Below are positions 48,702 through 56,827 of a stretch of DNA of 64,000 bases, one piece after another. The translations under genes were made by a program, and so were the position numbers. The DNA lies in the NCBI RefSeq assembly GCF_007954405.1, contig NZ_CP042344.1, positions 2,232,001 through 2,296,000 of the forward strand, written 5' to 3'. The notes beneath the pieces were generated by a model. That model saw only the letters and a program-made list of their open reading frames with translations, did not search any database and was not told where the DNA came from. Source of the stretch: Comamonas flocculans (GTDB lineage Bacteria; Pseudomonadota; Gammaproteobacteria; Burkholderiales; Burkholderiaceae_C). Every line of letters starts with the position of its first letter. Within the stretch, counting starts at the first letter, position 1.

Positions 48702-50282
48702 TCACGCAGCCTCTTTCATCCACGCCGCAGCGCGCTCGGCAATCATCAGGGTGGGCGCGTTGGTGTTGCCGCTGACCACGCTGGGCATGACGGAAGCGTC
48801 CACCACGCGCAGCCGCTCGATGCCGTGCACGCGCAGGCGGCTGTCCACCACGTCCATCGCGCCGCTGCCCATGCGGCAGCTCCCCACCGGGTGGTAGATG
48901 GTGTCCGCATGCTGGCGGATGAAGGCCTGGATCTCGGCGTCGCTGCGCACCCCCGCCGAGGTTTCGCGCGCGCCGCGCCCGGTCAGCGCCGGCTGGCTCA
49001 GCAGCTCGCGCATGCGCTTGAAGCCGGCCACCAGGCGGCGCAGGTCGTCGGGCTCCTGCAGGAAGGCCGGATCGATCAGCGGGGCGGCCAGCGGATTGCT
49101 GCTGGCCAGGCGCACGCTGCCGCGGCTGCGCGGGCGCAGCACGCAGACATGGCAGGAAAAGCCGTGGCCGGGCACCGCGGTGCGACCGTGGTTCACCAGC
49201 TTGCCGACGACGAAGTGCAGTTGCAGGTCGGGCCGCGGCTCGCCCGGCTCGCTCCTGATGAAGCCGCCGGCCTCGGCGAAGTTGGTGGTCAGCGGACCGC
49301 GGCGCTCGCGCCGCCAGCGCCGGATGTCGCCCACGGTGCGCCAGGCCCCGGCGGGCGACAGGCCGAAGAGCTCGCGCGCGCCCGGCACGTCCCAGACCTG
49401 CACCACGTCCGGGTGGTCGTGCAGGTGCGCGCCCACGCCGGGCAGGTCCAGGGCCACGGGCAGGCCATGCTCGCGCAGGTGCGCGCCCGGCCCTATGCCC
49501 GAGAGCATCAGCAGCTGCGGGGACTGGAACGCACCGGCGCTCAGGACGACCTCGCGCTCGGCGTGCAGCGTCCTTTCCTGCCCGCCATGGCGGTAGGCCA
49601 CGCCCACGGCGCGCTGGCCCTGCAGCAGCACGCGCGTGGCATGGGCGCCGGTGATCACGTGCAGGTTGGGCCGCTGCCGGTGGGGCGCGAGGTAGGCCTT
49701 GGCGGCGGAAAAGCGCTCGCCCGCCTTGTGCGTGACCTGGTACAGCCCCACACCCTCCTGGCTGGCGCCATTGAAGTCCGGGTTGTGCGCATGGCCCGCC
49801 TGCACGCCCGCCTGCACGAAGGCGTGCGCATAGGGGTTGGGGTCGCACAGGTCCATCACGTGCAGCGGCCCGCCCGTGCCGTGCCAGGCGTCGGCGCCGC
49901 GCAGGTTGTCTTCGCCGCGCCTGAAGACCGGCAGCACTTCGTCCCAGCCCCAGCCGGCATTGCCCTCGGCGGCCCAGGCGTCGTAGTCCTCGGGCGCGCC
50001 GCGCATGTAGATCATGGCGTTGACCGAGCTCGAACCGCCCAGCACCTTGCCGCGCGGCTGGTAGCCGCGCCGTCCTCCCAGCCCGGCCTGCGGCACCGTC
50101 TGAAAGCCCCAGTTGGCCGAGCCCAGCCGGGCCAGCAGGGCCAGGCCCGCGGGGCAGTGCAGCAGCACGCTCTTGTCCACCGGGCCGGCTTCGAGCAGCG
50201 TGACCTGCACGCCGGGGTCTTCGCTCAATCGGGCGGCCAGCACGCAGCCGGCCGAGCCGGCGCCCACGATCACATAGTCCAT
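48702..50282 (-). CDS. GMC-family FAD oxidoreductase (choline dehydrogenase-like)
   Basis: A 526-residue flavoenzyme. FAD motif VGAGSAG at 6-12, GGSSSVNAMIYMRG (GMC signature 1), LSAGAFQSPQLLMLSGIG (signature 2), and active-site HPVGSCRMG with a late NTNAPTLMIAERAA. GMC enzymes oxidise alcohols; choline dehydrogenase is the usual label, but no betaine genes lie nearby, so the substrate is open. The start has CAGGAGAAC upstream. Divergent from the hydroxyacyl-CoA dehydrogenase with 99 bp between them. Confidence 0.87.
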   Translation of the reverse strand: MDYVIVGAGSAGCVLAARLSEDPGVQVTLLEAGPVDKSVLLHCPAGLALLARLGSANWGFQTVPQAGLGGRRGYQPRGKVLGGSSSVNAMIYMRGAPEDYDAWAAEGNAGWGWDEVLPVFRRGEDNLRGADAWHGTGGPLHVMDLCDPNPYAHAFVQAGVQAGHAHNPDFNGASQEGVGLYQVTHKAGERFSAAKAYLAPHRQRPNLHVITGAHATRVLLQGQRAVGVAYRHGGQERTLHAEREVVLSAGAFQSPQLLMLSGIGPGAHLREHGLPVALDLPGVGAHLHDHPDVVQVWDVPGARELFGLSPAGAWRTVGDIRRWRRERRGPLTTNFAEAGGFIRSEPGEPRPDLQLHFVVGKLVNHGRTAVPGHGFSCHVCVLRPRSRGSVRLASSNPLAAPLIDPAFLQEPDDLRRLVAGFKRMRELLSQPALTGRGARETSAGVRSDAEIQAFIRQHADTIYHPVGSCRMGSGAMDVVDSRLRVHGIERLRVVDASVMPSVVSGNTNAPTLMIAERAAAWMKEAA

Positions 50283-50381
50283 GCAGAGTTCTCCTGTCGT
50301 CTGTCTCGCCCGCAGCCTGGAGGGTCGCGGCGCACCGCTAATATCGGCCGATTGCGGGTTTTGCACCATCAGGAGAACACT

Positions 50382-51230
50382 ATGCACATCCACACCGTCG
50401 GCGTCGTGGGCGCGGGCACCATGGGCAACGGCATCGCGCAGGCTTGCGCGGTCTCGGGCATCGAGGTCGTCATGATCGACATCGCCCAGGGCGCGGTGGA
50501 CAAGGGCCTGGCCACCGTCGCCAAAAGCCTGGAGCGGCTGCTGGCCAAGGAAAAGATCACCGAGGCGGACAAGGCCGCGGCGCTGGCGCGCATCAAAGGT
50601 TCGACCCGTTACGAGGACCTCCAGAGCGCCCAACTGGTGATCGAGGCGGCGACCGAGAACCACGAGCTCAAGAACAAGATCCTGGGGCAGCTCGACGCCC
50701 TGCTGGCGCCCGAGGTCATCATCGCCACCAACACCTCGTCGATCTCGATCACCCAGCTGGCAGCCGCCACCGGGCGCGCGGACCGCTTCGTCGGCATGCA
50801 CTTCTTCAACCCTGTGCCCATGATGGCGCTGGTGGAGATCATCCGCGGCCTGCAGACCTCGGACGCCACGCACGACGCGGTCAAGGCGCTGGCCGAACGC
50901 CTGGGCAAGACGCCGATCACCGTGAAGAACGCGCCCGGCTTCGTGGTCAACCGCATCCTCGTGCCCATGATCAACGAAGCCTTCTTCGTGCTGGCCGAAG
51001 GCCTGGCCACGCCCGAGGACATCGACGCCGGCATGAAGCTCGGCTGCAACCAGCCGATAGGCCCGCTGGCGCTGGCCGACATGGTGGGCCTGGACGTGTG
51101 CCTTGCGGTGATGGAGGTCTATCTCAAGGAATTCGGCGACAGCAAGTACCGTCCCTGCCCGCTGCTCAAGGAATACGTGGCCGCCGGGCGCCTGGGGCGC
51201 AAGAGCGGGCAGGGCGTGTACCGGTACTGA
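50382..51230 (+). CDS. 3-hydroxybutyryl-CoA dehydrogenase
   Basis: A 282-residue NAD(P) enzyme that interconverts 3-hydroxyacyl-CoA and 3-oxoacyl-CoA. Rossmann GAGTMGNG at 10-17, catalytic region GMHFFNPVPMM and NAPGFVVNRILVPMINEA, ending with LGRKSGQGVYRY. The length is typical of the short, single-function class used for short-chain substrates or PHB turnover. ATG preceded by AGGAGAACACT. Functionally it fits the acetoacetate-type CoA transferase about 4 kb away. Confidence 0.9.
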   Translation: MHIHTVGVVGAGTMGNGIAQACAVSGIEVVMIDIAQGAVDKGLATVAKSLERLLAKEKITEADKAAALARIKGSTRYEDLQSAQLVIEAATENHELKNKILGQLDALLAPEVIIATNTSSISITQLAAATGRADRFVGMHFFNPVPMMALVEIIRGLQTSDATHDAVKALAERLGKTPITVKNAPGFVVNRILVPMINEAFFVLAEGLATPEDIDAGMKLGCNQPIGPLALADMVGLDVCLAVMEVYLKEFGDSKYRPCPLLKEYVAAGRLGRKSGQGVYRY

Positions 51231-51464
51231 GGGCACGGGGCGGCGCCGGGGCGGACCGGCGGGTCCCGCCAGCGGCCGCGATCCGGACAGCGGGGTTGCC
51301 GCGTAGCCGCGTAGCCGCGCTGTGACGGCCGGGCGGTCCCATCCGGGCCATTGCCCATTTTTGGCCATCGAGGCGGCCTGAGAGGGCTGCCTGGCATGCG
51401 CCGGAGGCTCTCTTTCCAGGAGCATCTTGCACCGTCTGAGGTACGTTTGCCCTGCCGCTTATTC
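51231..51464. other. GC-rich intergenic region without recognised genes
   Basis: Downstream of the hydroxyacyl-CoA dehydrogenase and upstream of the ohrR operator. It contains a short tandem repeat (GTAGCCGC twice near 51304-51320) and a GGCC-rich start, but no convincing ORF, hairpin-plus-T terminator or RNA gene was seen. Confidence 0.5.
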
Positions 51465-51485
51465 AATTGTACACAATTCAATTGT
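51465..51485. promoter_or_regulatory. OhrR operator upstream of ohrR
   Basis: Three half-sites in tandem: AATTGT (51465-51470), ACAATT (51473-51478) and AATTGT (51480-51485), giving two overlapping palindromes, AATTGT-AC-ACAATT and ACAATT-C-AATTGT. The second resembles the ACAATT/AATTGT boxes known for OhrR. The site is 18 bp before the ohrR ATG in an AT-rich island. Confidence 0.8.
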
Positions 51486-51502
51486 GAGCAACAATACGCC
51501 CC

Positions 51503-51967
51503 ATGCCCGCCACCGAAGCCGCCGCCAGGCCCTGCAGTCCGCCGCTGCTGCAGCTGGACAACCAGCTGTGTTTTGCGCTGTATTCGACCTCGCTGGCGGT
51601 GACCCGGCTGTACAAGCCGCTGCTCGACGCCCTCGGCCTGACCTATCCGCAGTACCTCGTGATGCTGGTGCTGTGGGAGCAGGACGCCAGGGCCGTCTCC
51701 GAGCTCGGCGAGCGCCTGTTCCTCGATTCCGGCACGCTGACCCCCTTGCTCAAGCGCCTGGAGGCCGCCGGCCTCGTGGCGCGTCAGCGCGACGCGCGCG
51801 ACGAGCGGCGCGTGCGCGTCTCGCTCACGCCGCAGGGCCGCGCACTGCAGGCCAGCGCCGAGCGCGTGCCCGCCTGCATGCTGCGCGCCAGCCAATCCAC
51901 CCTGGCTGAGCTGCAGGCGCTCACGCGCCAGCTGCAGGGCTTGCGCGCCCGGCTCGGCCAGGCCTGA
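51503..51967 (+). CDS. ohrR: MarR-family organic-hydroperoxide sensor OhrR
   Basis: A 154-residue MarR protein. [20 protein letters not shown] contains the redox-sensing cysteine (C23) at the N-terminal helix, the OhrR hallmark. The wing-helix part is [20 protein letters not shown] and [13 protein letters not shown]. The protein should leave its operator when oxidised by organic hydroperoxides. Precedes ohr by 54 bp in the same direction, and a self-regulated unit is likely. Confidence 0.93.
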   Translation: MPATEAAARPCSPPLLQLDNQLCFALYSTSLAVTRLYKPLLDALGLTYPQYLVMLVLWEQDARAVSELGERLFLDSGTLTPLLKRLEAAGLVARQRDARDERRVRVSLTPQGRALQASAERVPACMLRASQSTLAELQALTRQLQGLRARLGQA

Positions 51968-52021
51968 AGCCCATCGGTTCCACCCCGCCCGCACAGGGCA
52001 CCTCGCAAAGGAGAAAGCACC

Positions 52022-52441
52022 ATGACCAAGCTCGACAAAGTCCTCTACACCGCCCGCGCCCACACCACCGGCGGGCGCGACGGCGCAGCCCGTTCCGACG
52101 ACGGGCGTCTGGACGTGCAGATGTCCTCGCCCGGCTCCTCGGCGAGCGGCACCAACCCCGAGCAGCTGTTTGCCGCCGGCTATTCGGCCTGCTTCATCGG
52201 CGCGCTCAAGGCCGTGGGCGAAAAGCAGAAAACCGCCATTCCCGCGGACGTGGCGGTGGATGCCGAGGTGGACCTCGGGCCCATCCCCGGGGGCTACGGC
52301 ATCGCCGTGCGCATGCAGATACACCTGCCGGGCATGGAGCGCAGCCAGGCCGAGTCCCTGGTTGCCGCCGCGCACAAGGTCTGCCCCTACTCCAATGCGA
52401 CGCGGGGCAACATCGACGTGACGCTCACGGTCGCCGAATGA
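52022..52441 (+). CDS. ohr: Organic hydroperoxide resistance protein Ohr
   Basis: A 139-residue OsmC-family thiol peroxidase. Catalytic C57 (GYSACFIG) and resolving C121 ([13 protein letters not shown]) are present, with GGRDG near residue 17 supplying the conserved arginine. Reduces organic hydroperoxides with lipoyl-type reductants. Good ribosome-binding site AAAGGAGAAAGCACC. Confidence 0.95.
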   Translation: MTKLDKVLYTARAHTTGGRDGAARSDDGRLDVQMSSPGSSASGTNPEQLFAAGYSACFIGALKAVGEKQKTAIPADVAVDAEVDLGPIPGGYGIAVRMQIHLPGMERSQAESLVAAAHKVCPYSNATRGNIDVTLTVAE

Positions 52442-52520
52442 GCGCTGTCCTGCCGCGCATGCTGCACAAGCAGGAGCGCAAGGCGCTTGCCTGTAAAGCC
52501 TTGCAGGCCCTTTGGACCGC

Positions 52521-52979
52521 ATGACGCCGGGCATCGATCCCGCCAGCCATTTCGTGCGCCAGCATGCGCGGCTGGACGCGCTGCTGCAGGCGCATCTGCT
52601 GGAGCTGATCGGCGGCGATTTCGCGCGTGCCGGGGAAACGTTCGCACGCTGGCGCAGCGCGCTTGCCGCGCACATCGCGATTGAAGAGCGCGAGCTGCTG
52701 CCGCATCTGCCCGCCCGGGCGCGCTGGGCGGCCAAGGTGTACGTCGCCGAGCATGAGCGCATCGCGCTGCTGGCGCAGGAGCATGCAGCGCGTCTGGCGC
52801 AGGTGCTGGCCAGCCCGCCCGGGGAGGGCGCGCCGCAGCGCCGCGCGGCGCTGTGGCTGATCGACGCCGCGCATCCGCTGCGCCACGTGCTGGAACACCA
52901 CCACCAGCGCGAGGAGGGCACGCTGGCGCTGGAGCTGGCGCAGGAGCTGCAGGCGCGGGCGTGGGGCGCGCATGGCTGA
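52521..52979 (+). CDS. Hemerythrin-like domain protein
   Basis: A 152-residue four-helix protein. Candidate di-iron ligands: H15 (FVRQHARLD), H51 and E55 (HIAIEERELLPHL), H78 (AEHER) and the C-terminal HVLEHHHQREE cluster. Hemerythrin-like proteins bind O2 or iron or act in redox defence. The ATG at 52521 is preferred over a TTG at 52512. It follows ohr by 79 bp and overlaps srkA by 8 bp, placing it in a stress-response group. Confidence 0.78.
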   Translation: MTPGIDPASHFVRQHARLDALLQAHLLELIGGDFARAGETFARWRSALAAHIAIEERELLPHLPARARWAAKVYVAEHERIALLAQEHAARLAQVLASPPGEGAPQRRAALWLIDAAHPLRHVLEHHHQREEGTLALELAQELQARAWGAHG

Positions 52980-53997
52980 AGCCGGCGCCCACGCCTACGC
53001 GGCGCTCACGCCCGACGTGGTGCTCGACGCGCTGGCCGCCTGCGGCCTGCAGGGCGATGGGCGCCTGATGGCGCTCGGTTCCTACGAGAACCGCGTCTAC
53101 CAGGTCGGCCTGGACGATGGCAGCCGCGTGGTCGCCAAGTTCTACCGCCCGGGGCGCTGGAGCGCCGCGCAGATAGGCGAGGAGCACGCCTTCGCCGGGG
53201 AGCTCGCCGCGGCCGAAGTGCCCATGGTCGCGCCGCTGGCGCTGGCCGGGCAGACCCTGCACCAGCATGCGGGCTTCGCCTTTTCGGTCAGCCCCTGGCG
53301 CGGCGGGCGCATGCCGGAGCTCGACGACTTCGAGGTGCTCGAATGGCTGGGCCGCTTCATCGCCCGGCTGCACCTGGTGGGCGAGCGCCGGCCCTTCACG
53401 CAGCGCCCGCGACTGGACCTTCAGAGCTTCGCCCTGGAGCCGCGCGACTGGCTGCTGGCGCACGAGGCCGTCGCGCCCGAGGTGCGCGGTGCATGGCGCG
53501 AGGTGGTCGAAGAAGCTATTGAAGAGATAGCTGCTGGCGCAGGCGGTACGGGTGTTGCAGCCAGATTTGGCTTGCAAGATGCGCAGTTGCTGCGGGTGCA
53601 TGGCGACTGCCACCCCGGCAATGTGCTCTGGACGCCGGTGGAGGAGGCCGAGGGCGGCCCGCACTTCGTGGACCTGGACGACGCGCGCATGGGCCCGGCG
53701 GTGCAGGACCTGTGGATGCTGCTCTCGGGCGAGCGGCGCCAGCGCACGCTGCAGCTGTCGGCGCTGCTCGACGGCTACGAGCAGGTGCGCGCCTTCGACC
53801 GGCGCGAGCTGGCGCTGATCGAGCCGCTGCGCACCCTGCGCCTGATCCACTACAGCGCCTGGCTGGCGCGGCGCTGGGGCGACCCGACCTTCCCCATCCA
53901 CTTTCCGTGGTTCGGCTCGGGCGACTACTGGCGCGGCCAGGTGGCGCTGCTGCGCGAGCAGGTGCAGGCCCTGCGCGAGCCGCCGCTGATGGCCTGA
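52972..53997 (+). CDS. srkA: Stress response kinase A-like Ser/Thr protein kinase
   Basis: A 341-residue YihE/SrkA-type kinase of the APH/ChoK fold. LGSYENRVYQVGL near the N-terminus (nucleotide loop), VVAKFYRPGRW (lysine), catalytic HGDCHPGNVLW at 210-220 and metal-binding FVDLDDARMGP. E. coli SrkA counters envelope and redox death signals. Oddity: residues about 181-200 (EEAIEEIAAGAGGTGVAARF) coincide with an interspersed repeat copy and form an extra Ala/Gly-rich segment before the catalytic loop. Confidence 0.88.
   Translation: MAEAGAHAYAALTPDVVLDALAACGLQGDGRLMALGSYENRVYQVGLDDGSRVVAKFYRPGRWSAAQIGEEHAFAGELAAAEVPMVAPLALAGQTLHQHAGFAFSVSPWRGGRMPELDDFEVLEWLGRFIARLHLVGERRPFTQRPRLDLQSFALEPRDWLLAHEAVAPEVRGAWREVVEEAIEEIAAGAGGTGVAARFGLQDAQLLRVHGDCHPGNVLWTPVEEAEGGPHFVDLDDARMGPAVQDLWMLLSGERRQRTLQLSALLDGYEQVRAFDRRELALIEPLRTLRLIHYSAWLARRWGDPTFPIHFPWFGSGDYWRGQVALLREQVQALREPPLMA
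53512..53574 (-). repeat. Interspersed repeat family 1, copy G, inside srkA
   Basis: Minus strand: GCCAAATCTGGCTGCAACAC, CCGTACCGCCTGCGCCAGCA, GCTATCTCTTCAATAGC. It shares CAAATCnGGCT, CCGT, GCGCCAGCAGCTAT with the other copies. On the plus strand it is read through in frame by srkA. Confidence 0.65.
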
Positions 53998-54025
53998 CGC
54001 GTGCGCGGCGCCGGGCCGCCGCGCC

Positions 54026-55816
54026 TCACTTGCCCCAGGAGTCCTTGAGCGCAGTGATGCGGTTGAACACCAGCCGCCCCGCCGCGTGGTCCTGGCGGTC
54101 GGCCACGAAGTAGCCGTGGCGCTCGAACTGGAACTTGTCGTCGGGCCGGGCCGCAGCCAGCGAAGGCTCGACCCAGGCCCTCACGGTCTTGAGGCTGTCG
54201 GGGTTCAGCAGCGCCAGGTAGTCCTTGCCGCCCGCGTCGGGCTGCGGGTCGGTGAACAGCCGGTCGTACAGGCGCACCTCGGCAGCCAGGCCGTCGTGCA
54301 CGCCCACCCAGGTGATGGCCGCCCTGGCCTTGACGCTGTCGGCGCCGGGCGTGCCGCTCTTGGTATCGGCCAGGACCACGGCGTGCACTTCGGTCACGGC
54401 GCCGGTGGCGTCGCGGGCAGCACCGGTGCATTCGATCACGTAGCCGCCCTTGAGGCGCACCCGGTTGCCCACGAACAGGCGCTTGTAGCCCTTGGGTGGT
54501 GCTTCGGCGAAGTCTTCGCGCTCGATCCACGCTTCGCGCCCGAGCAGGAAGCGGCGCACGGGCGGCGCCGCGCCTTCGGTGGCGTGGGGCAGGGCGGGCA
54601 GCTCGCAGGGCTCGAGGTGGCCGGCGCCCATCACCTCGTCCCAGTTGGTCAGCACCAGTTTGAGCGGCTCCAGCACCGCCATCGCGCGGGGCGCTTGCGC
54701 CTCCAGGTCCTCGCGCAGGCAGCCGTCCAGCGTCGCGTAGTCGATCCAGGCGTAGTCCTTGGTCACGCCGATGCGCTCGCAGAACGCGCGGATGGAGGCG
54801 GGCGTGTAGCCGCGCCGGCGCAGCCCGACGATGGTGGGCATGCGCGGGTCGTCCCAGCCGCTGACGGTGCCGCTGTCCACCAGGTGCTTGAGCTTGCGCT
54901 TGCTGGTGAGCACGTAGGTCAGGTTCAGCCGTGCGAACTCGTACTGGCGCGGCTGGGGCCGGGCGATCAGGCCGCCGTCGGCCAGATGGTCGAGCAGCCA
55001 GTCGTAGAACGGGCGCTGGTCCTCGAACTCCAGCGTGCAGATGCTGTGGGTGATGCACTCGAGCGCGTCCTCGATCGGGTGCGCGAAGGTGTACATCGGG
55101 TAGATGCACCACCGGTTGCCGGTGGCGTGGTGCTCCGCATGCTTGATGCGGTAGATGGCCGGGTCGCGCAGGTTGATGTTGGGCGAGGCCATGTCGATCT
55201 TGGCGCGCAGGACCATCGCGCCATCGGCATGCAGGCCGGCGCGCATCTCGTGAAAGCGCCGCAGGTTCTCTACCGGGCTGCGCTCGCGAAACGGGCTGTT
55301 CACGCCGGGTTTGCCAAAGTCGCCGCGGCTTGCGCGCATCTCTTCGGCCGTCTGTTCGTCCACGTAGGCAAGCCCGGCTTCGATCAGGTATTCGGCCGCC
55401 CGGTACATGAAGTCGAAATAGCTGCTGGCCCAGTACAGGTTCTCCCGGCCGTTGGTGTCGCGCCAGTCGAAGCCCAGCCAGCGCACCGCGTCGATGATGC
55501 CGTCGACGTACTCCTGCTCTTCCTTCTCGGGGTTGGTGTCGTCAAAACGCAGGTGGCAGACCCCGCCATAGTTGCGCGCAAGGCCGAAGTTCAGGCAGAT
55601 GCTCTTGGCGTGGCCCACATGCAGGTAACCATTGGGTTCCGGCGGAAAGCGCGTGCGGATGCGCGCCGTGTCCACCGCGCCGCCCGCCTGGTGCGCGGCA
55701 TCGCCCGGGCTGCCGGCCCAGCGCTTTTGCGCGTGCGTGCCCTGGGCCAGGTCGGCCTCGATGATCTGGCGCAGGAAGTTCGTGGGTGGCGGGACAGGTT
55801 GGGCGGACGTACTCAT
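54026..55816 (-). CDS. glnS: Glutaminyl-tRNA synthetase
   Basis: A 596-residue class-Ib synthetase. The HIGH motif is HVGH (66-69) in PPEPNGYLHVGHAKS, and the KMSKS equivalent is LTSKRKLKHL. RFDDTNPEKEEQEYVD and the C-terminal anticodon-binding beta-barrels (RVRLKGGYVIECTGA, FERHGYFVADRQDH) are complete. The start MSTSAQPVPPPTNFLRQIIE at 55816 is the family N-terminus; the frame is open further upstream but that part is antisense to other genes. Convergent with srkA. Confidence 0.94.
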   Translation of the reverse strand: MSTSAQPVPPPTNFLRQIIEADLAQGTHAQKRWAGSPGDAAHQAGGAVDTARIRTRFPPEPNGYLHVGHAKSICLNFGLARNYGGVCHLRFDDTNPEKEEQEYVDGIIDAVRWLGFDWRDTNGRENLYWASSYFDFMYRAAEYLIEAGLAYVDEQTAEEMRASRGDFGKPGVNSPFRERSPVENLRRFHEMRAGLHADGAMVLRAKIDMASPNINLRDPAIYRIKHAEHHATGNRWCIYPMYTFAHPIEDALECITHSICTLEFEDQRPFYDWLLDHLADGGLIARPQPRQYEFARLNLTYVLTSKRKLKHLVDSGTVSGWDDPRMPTIVGLRRRGYTPASIRAFCERIGVTKDYAWIDYATLDGCLREDLEAQAPRAMAVLEPLKLVLTNWDEVMGAGHLEPCELPALPHATEGAAPPVRRFLLGREAWIEREDFAEAPPKGYKRLFVGNRVRLKGGYVIECTGAARDATGAVTEVHAVVLADTKSGTPGADSVKARAAITWVGVHDGLAAEVRLYDRLFTDPQPDAGGKDYLALLNPDSLKTVRAWVEPSLAAARPDDKFQFERHGYFVADRQDHAAGRLVFNRITALKDSWGK

Positions 55817-55978
55817 GGCCGTGATTTTAGGCGGCGGGCATGCGCCGCCATTTACCTTCTGACACGCGGAGCACAACGTTCGGACACAAGAAAAACACCT
55901 TCCTGTGCCATCCTGAGGCTTCCCTCGTGCGTTGGTTGCACGTCTAGCGGCATGGGCCGCGTTTTCAAGGAGCAAACA

Positions 55979-56320
55979 ATGTTGGTTCGTCGTTCCTGGT
56001 TTTCGGCCATTGCCTCGGCGGGCCTGGTCTTCACGCTGGTGCTGGCTGCGGGCAGCGCCCAGGCGCGCAGTGACGTGAGCTGGTCGGTGGGCATAGGCGT
56101 GCCTGGCGTGGTGGTCGGCGCTTCCAACGCGGGCGTGGGCTATTACGCGCCGGCGCCGGTGTACTACACGCCGCCGCCCGTCTACCGCGTACCCGCGCCG
56201 GTGTATTACGCACCGCCGCCGGTGGTCTATGCGCCGCCGGTGTACTACGCCCCGCGCCCGCACTGGCGCGGCCACCATCGGGGCTGGGAGCACCGCGGCC
56301 ATCGGCGCGACCGGCGCTGA
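55979..56320 (+). CDS. Small secreted Tyr/Pro-rich protein
   Basis: A 113-residue exported protein: signal peptide 1-29 (ending GSAQARS), a short VSWSVGIGVPGVVVGASN part, then repeats of YYxPxPVYY/VY.PPPV type and a basic His/Arg tail (HWRGHHRGWEHRGHRR). No cysteine and no known domain; similar low-complexity exported proteins are common in betaproteobacteria. The tail could bind metal or anionic surface polymers. The start has CAAGGAGCAAACA upstream. Confidence 0.75.
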   Translation: MLVRRSWFSAIASAGLVFTLVLAAGSAQARSDVSWSVGIGVPGVVVGASNAGVGYYAPAPVYYTPPPVYRVPAPVYYAPPPVVYAPPVYYAPRPHWRGHHRGWEHRGHRRDRR

Positions 56321-56380
56321 GGCGCGTTGCGGGCGGGGCGGGCCGCATAATCGCGGCTCTGTCGCCCCGCGTCCGCCGCC

Positions 56381-56827
56381 ATGCCGCAACTCGTCTACGT
56401 TCTCAACGGTCCCAACCTGAATCTGCTCGGCACGCGCGAGCCCGAGGTCTATGGCGCGCAGACCCTGGCCGACGTGCAGCAGCTGTGCCGCCAAGCCTGC
56501 GAGCGCCACGGCCTGGAGCTGGTATTTCGCCAGAGCAACCATGAGGGCGCGCTGGTGGACAGCATCCACGAAGCCGGACGCGAGCATGCGGCCGGACGGC
56601 TGGCCGGCGTGGTGCTCAACGCCGGGGCCTACACCCACACCAGCGTGGCGCTGCCCGACGCCATCAAGGGCACCGGGGTGGCGTTGATCGAGCTGCACAT
56701 CAGCAACGTCTTCGCACGCGAGGCCTTTCGCCACCATTCCTGGATTTCGCCGGTCGCGCGCGGTCTCATTTGCGGGCTGGGGGTGCAGGGCTACGCTCTG
56801 GCCATAGATGCCATCGCCCGGTGGTAG
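56381..56827 (+). CDS. aroQ: 3-dehydroquinate dehydratase, type II
   Basis: A 148-residue flavodoxin-like dodecameric enzyme of the shikimate pathway. NGPNLNLLGTREPEVYG carries catalytic R19 and Y24; NHEGALVDSIHEA, LNAGAYTHTSVAL and ELHISNVFAREAFRHHS complete the active site. Its last codons overlap the next gene. Confidence 0.95.
   Translation: MPQLVYVLNGPNLNLLGTREPEVYGAQTLADVQQLCRQACERHGLELVFRQSNHEGALVDSIHEAGREHAAGRLAGVVLNAGAYTHTSVALPDAIKGTGVALIELHISNVFAREAFRHHSWISPVARGLICGLGVQGYALAIDAIARW

Noticed and set aside
51300..51320. Tandem GTAGCCGC repeat upstream of the ohrR operator
   Set aside because: Only two short units; no evidence of a larger array or function, and no CRISPR-like spacing anywhere in the window.
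52478..52504. GCAAGGC/GCCTTGC inverted repeat after ohr, considered as a terminator
   Set aside because: Loop of about 13 bases and no following T-run; the spacing suits chance in GC-rich DNA.
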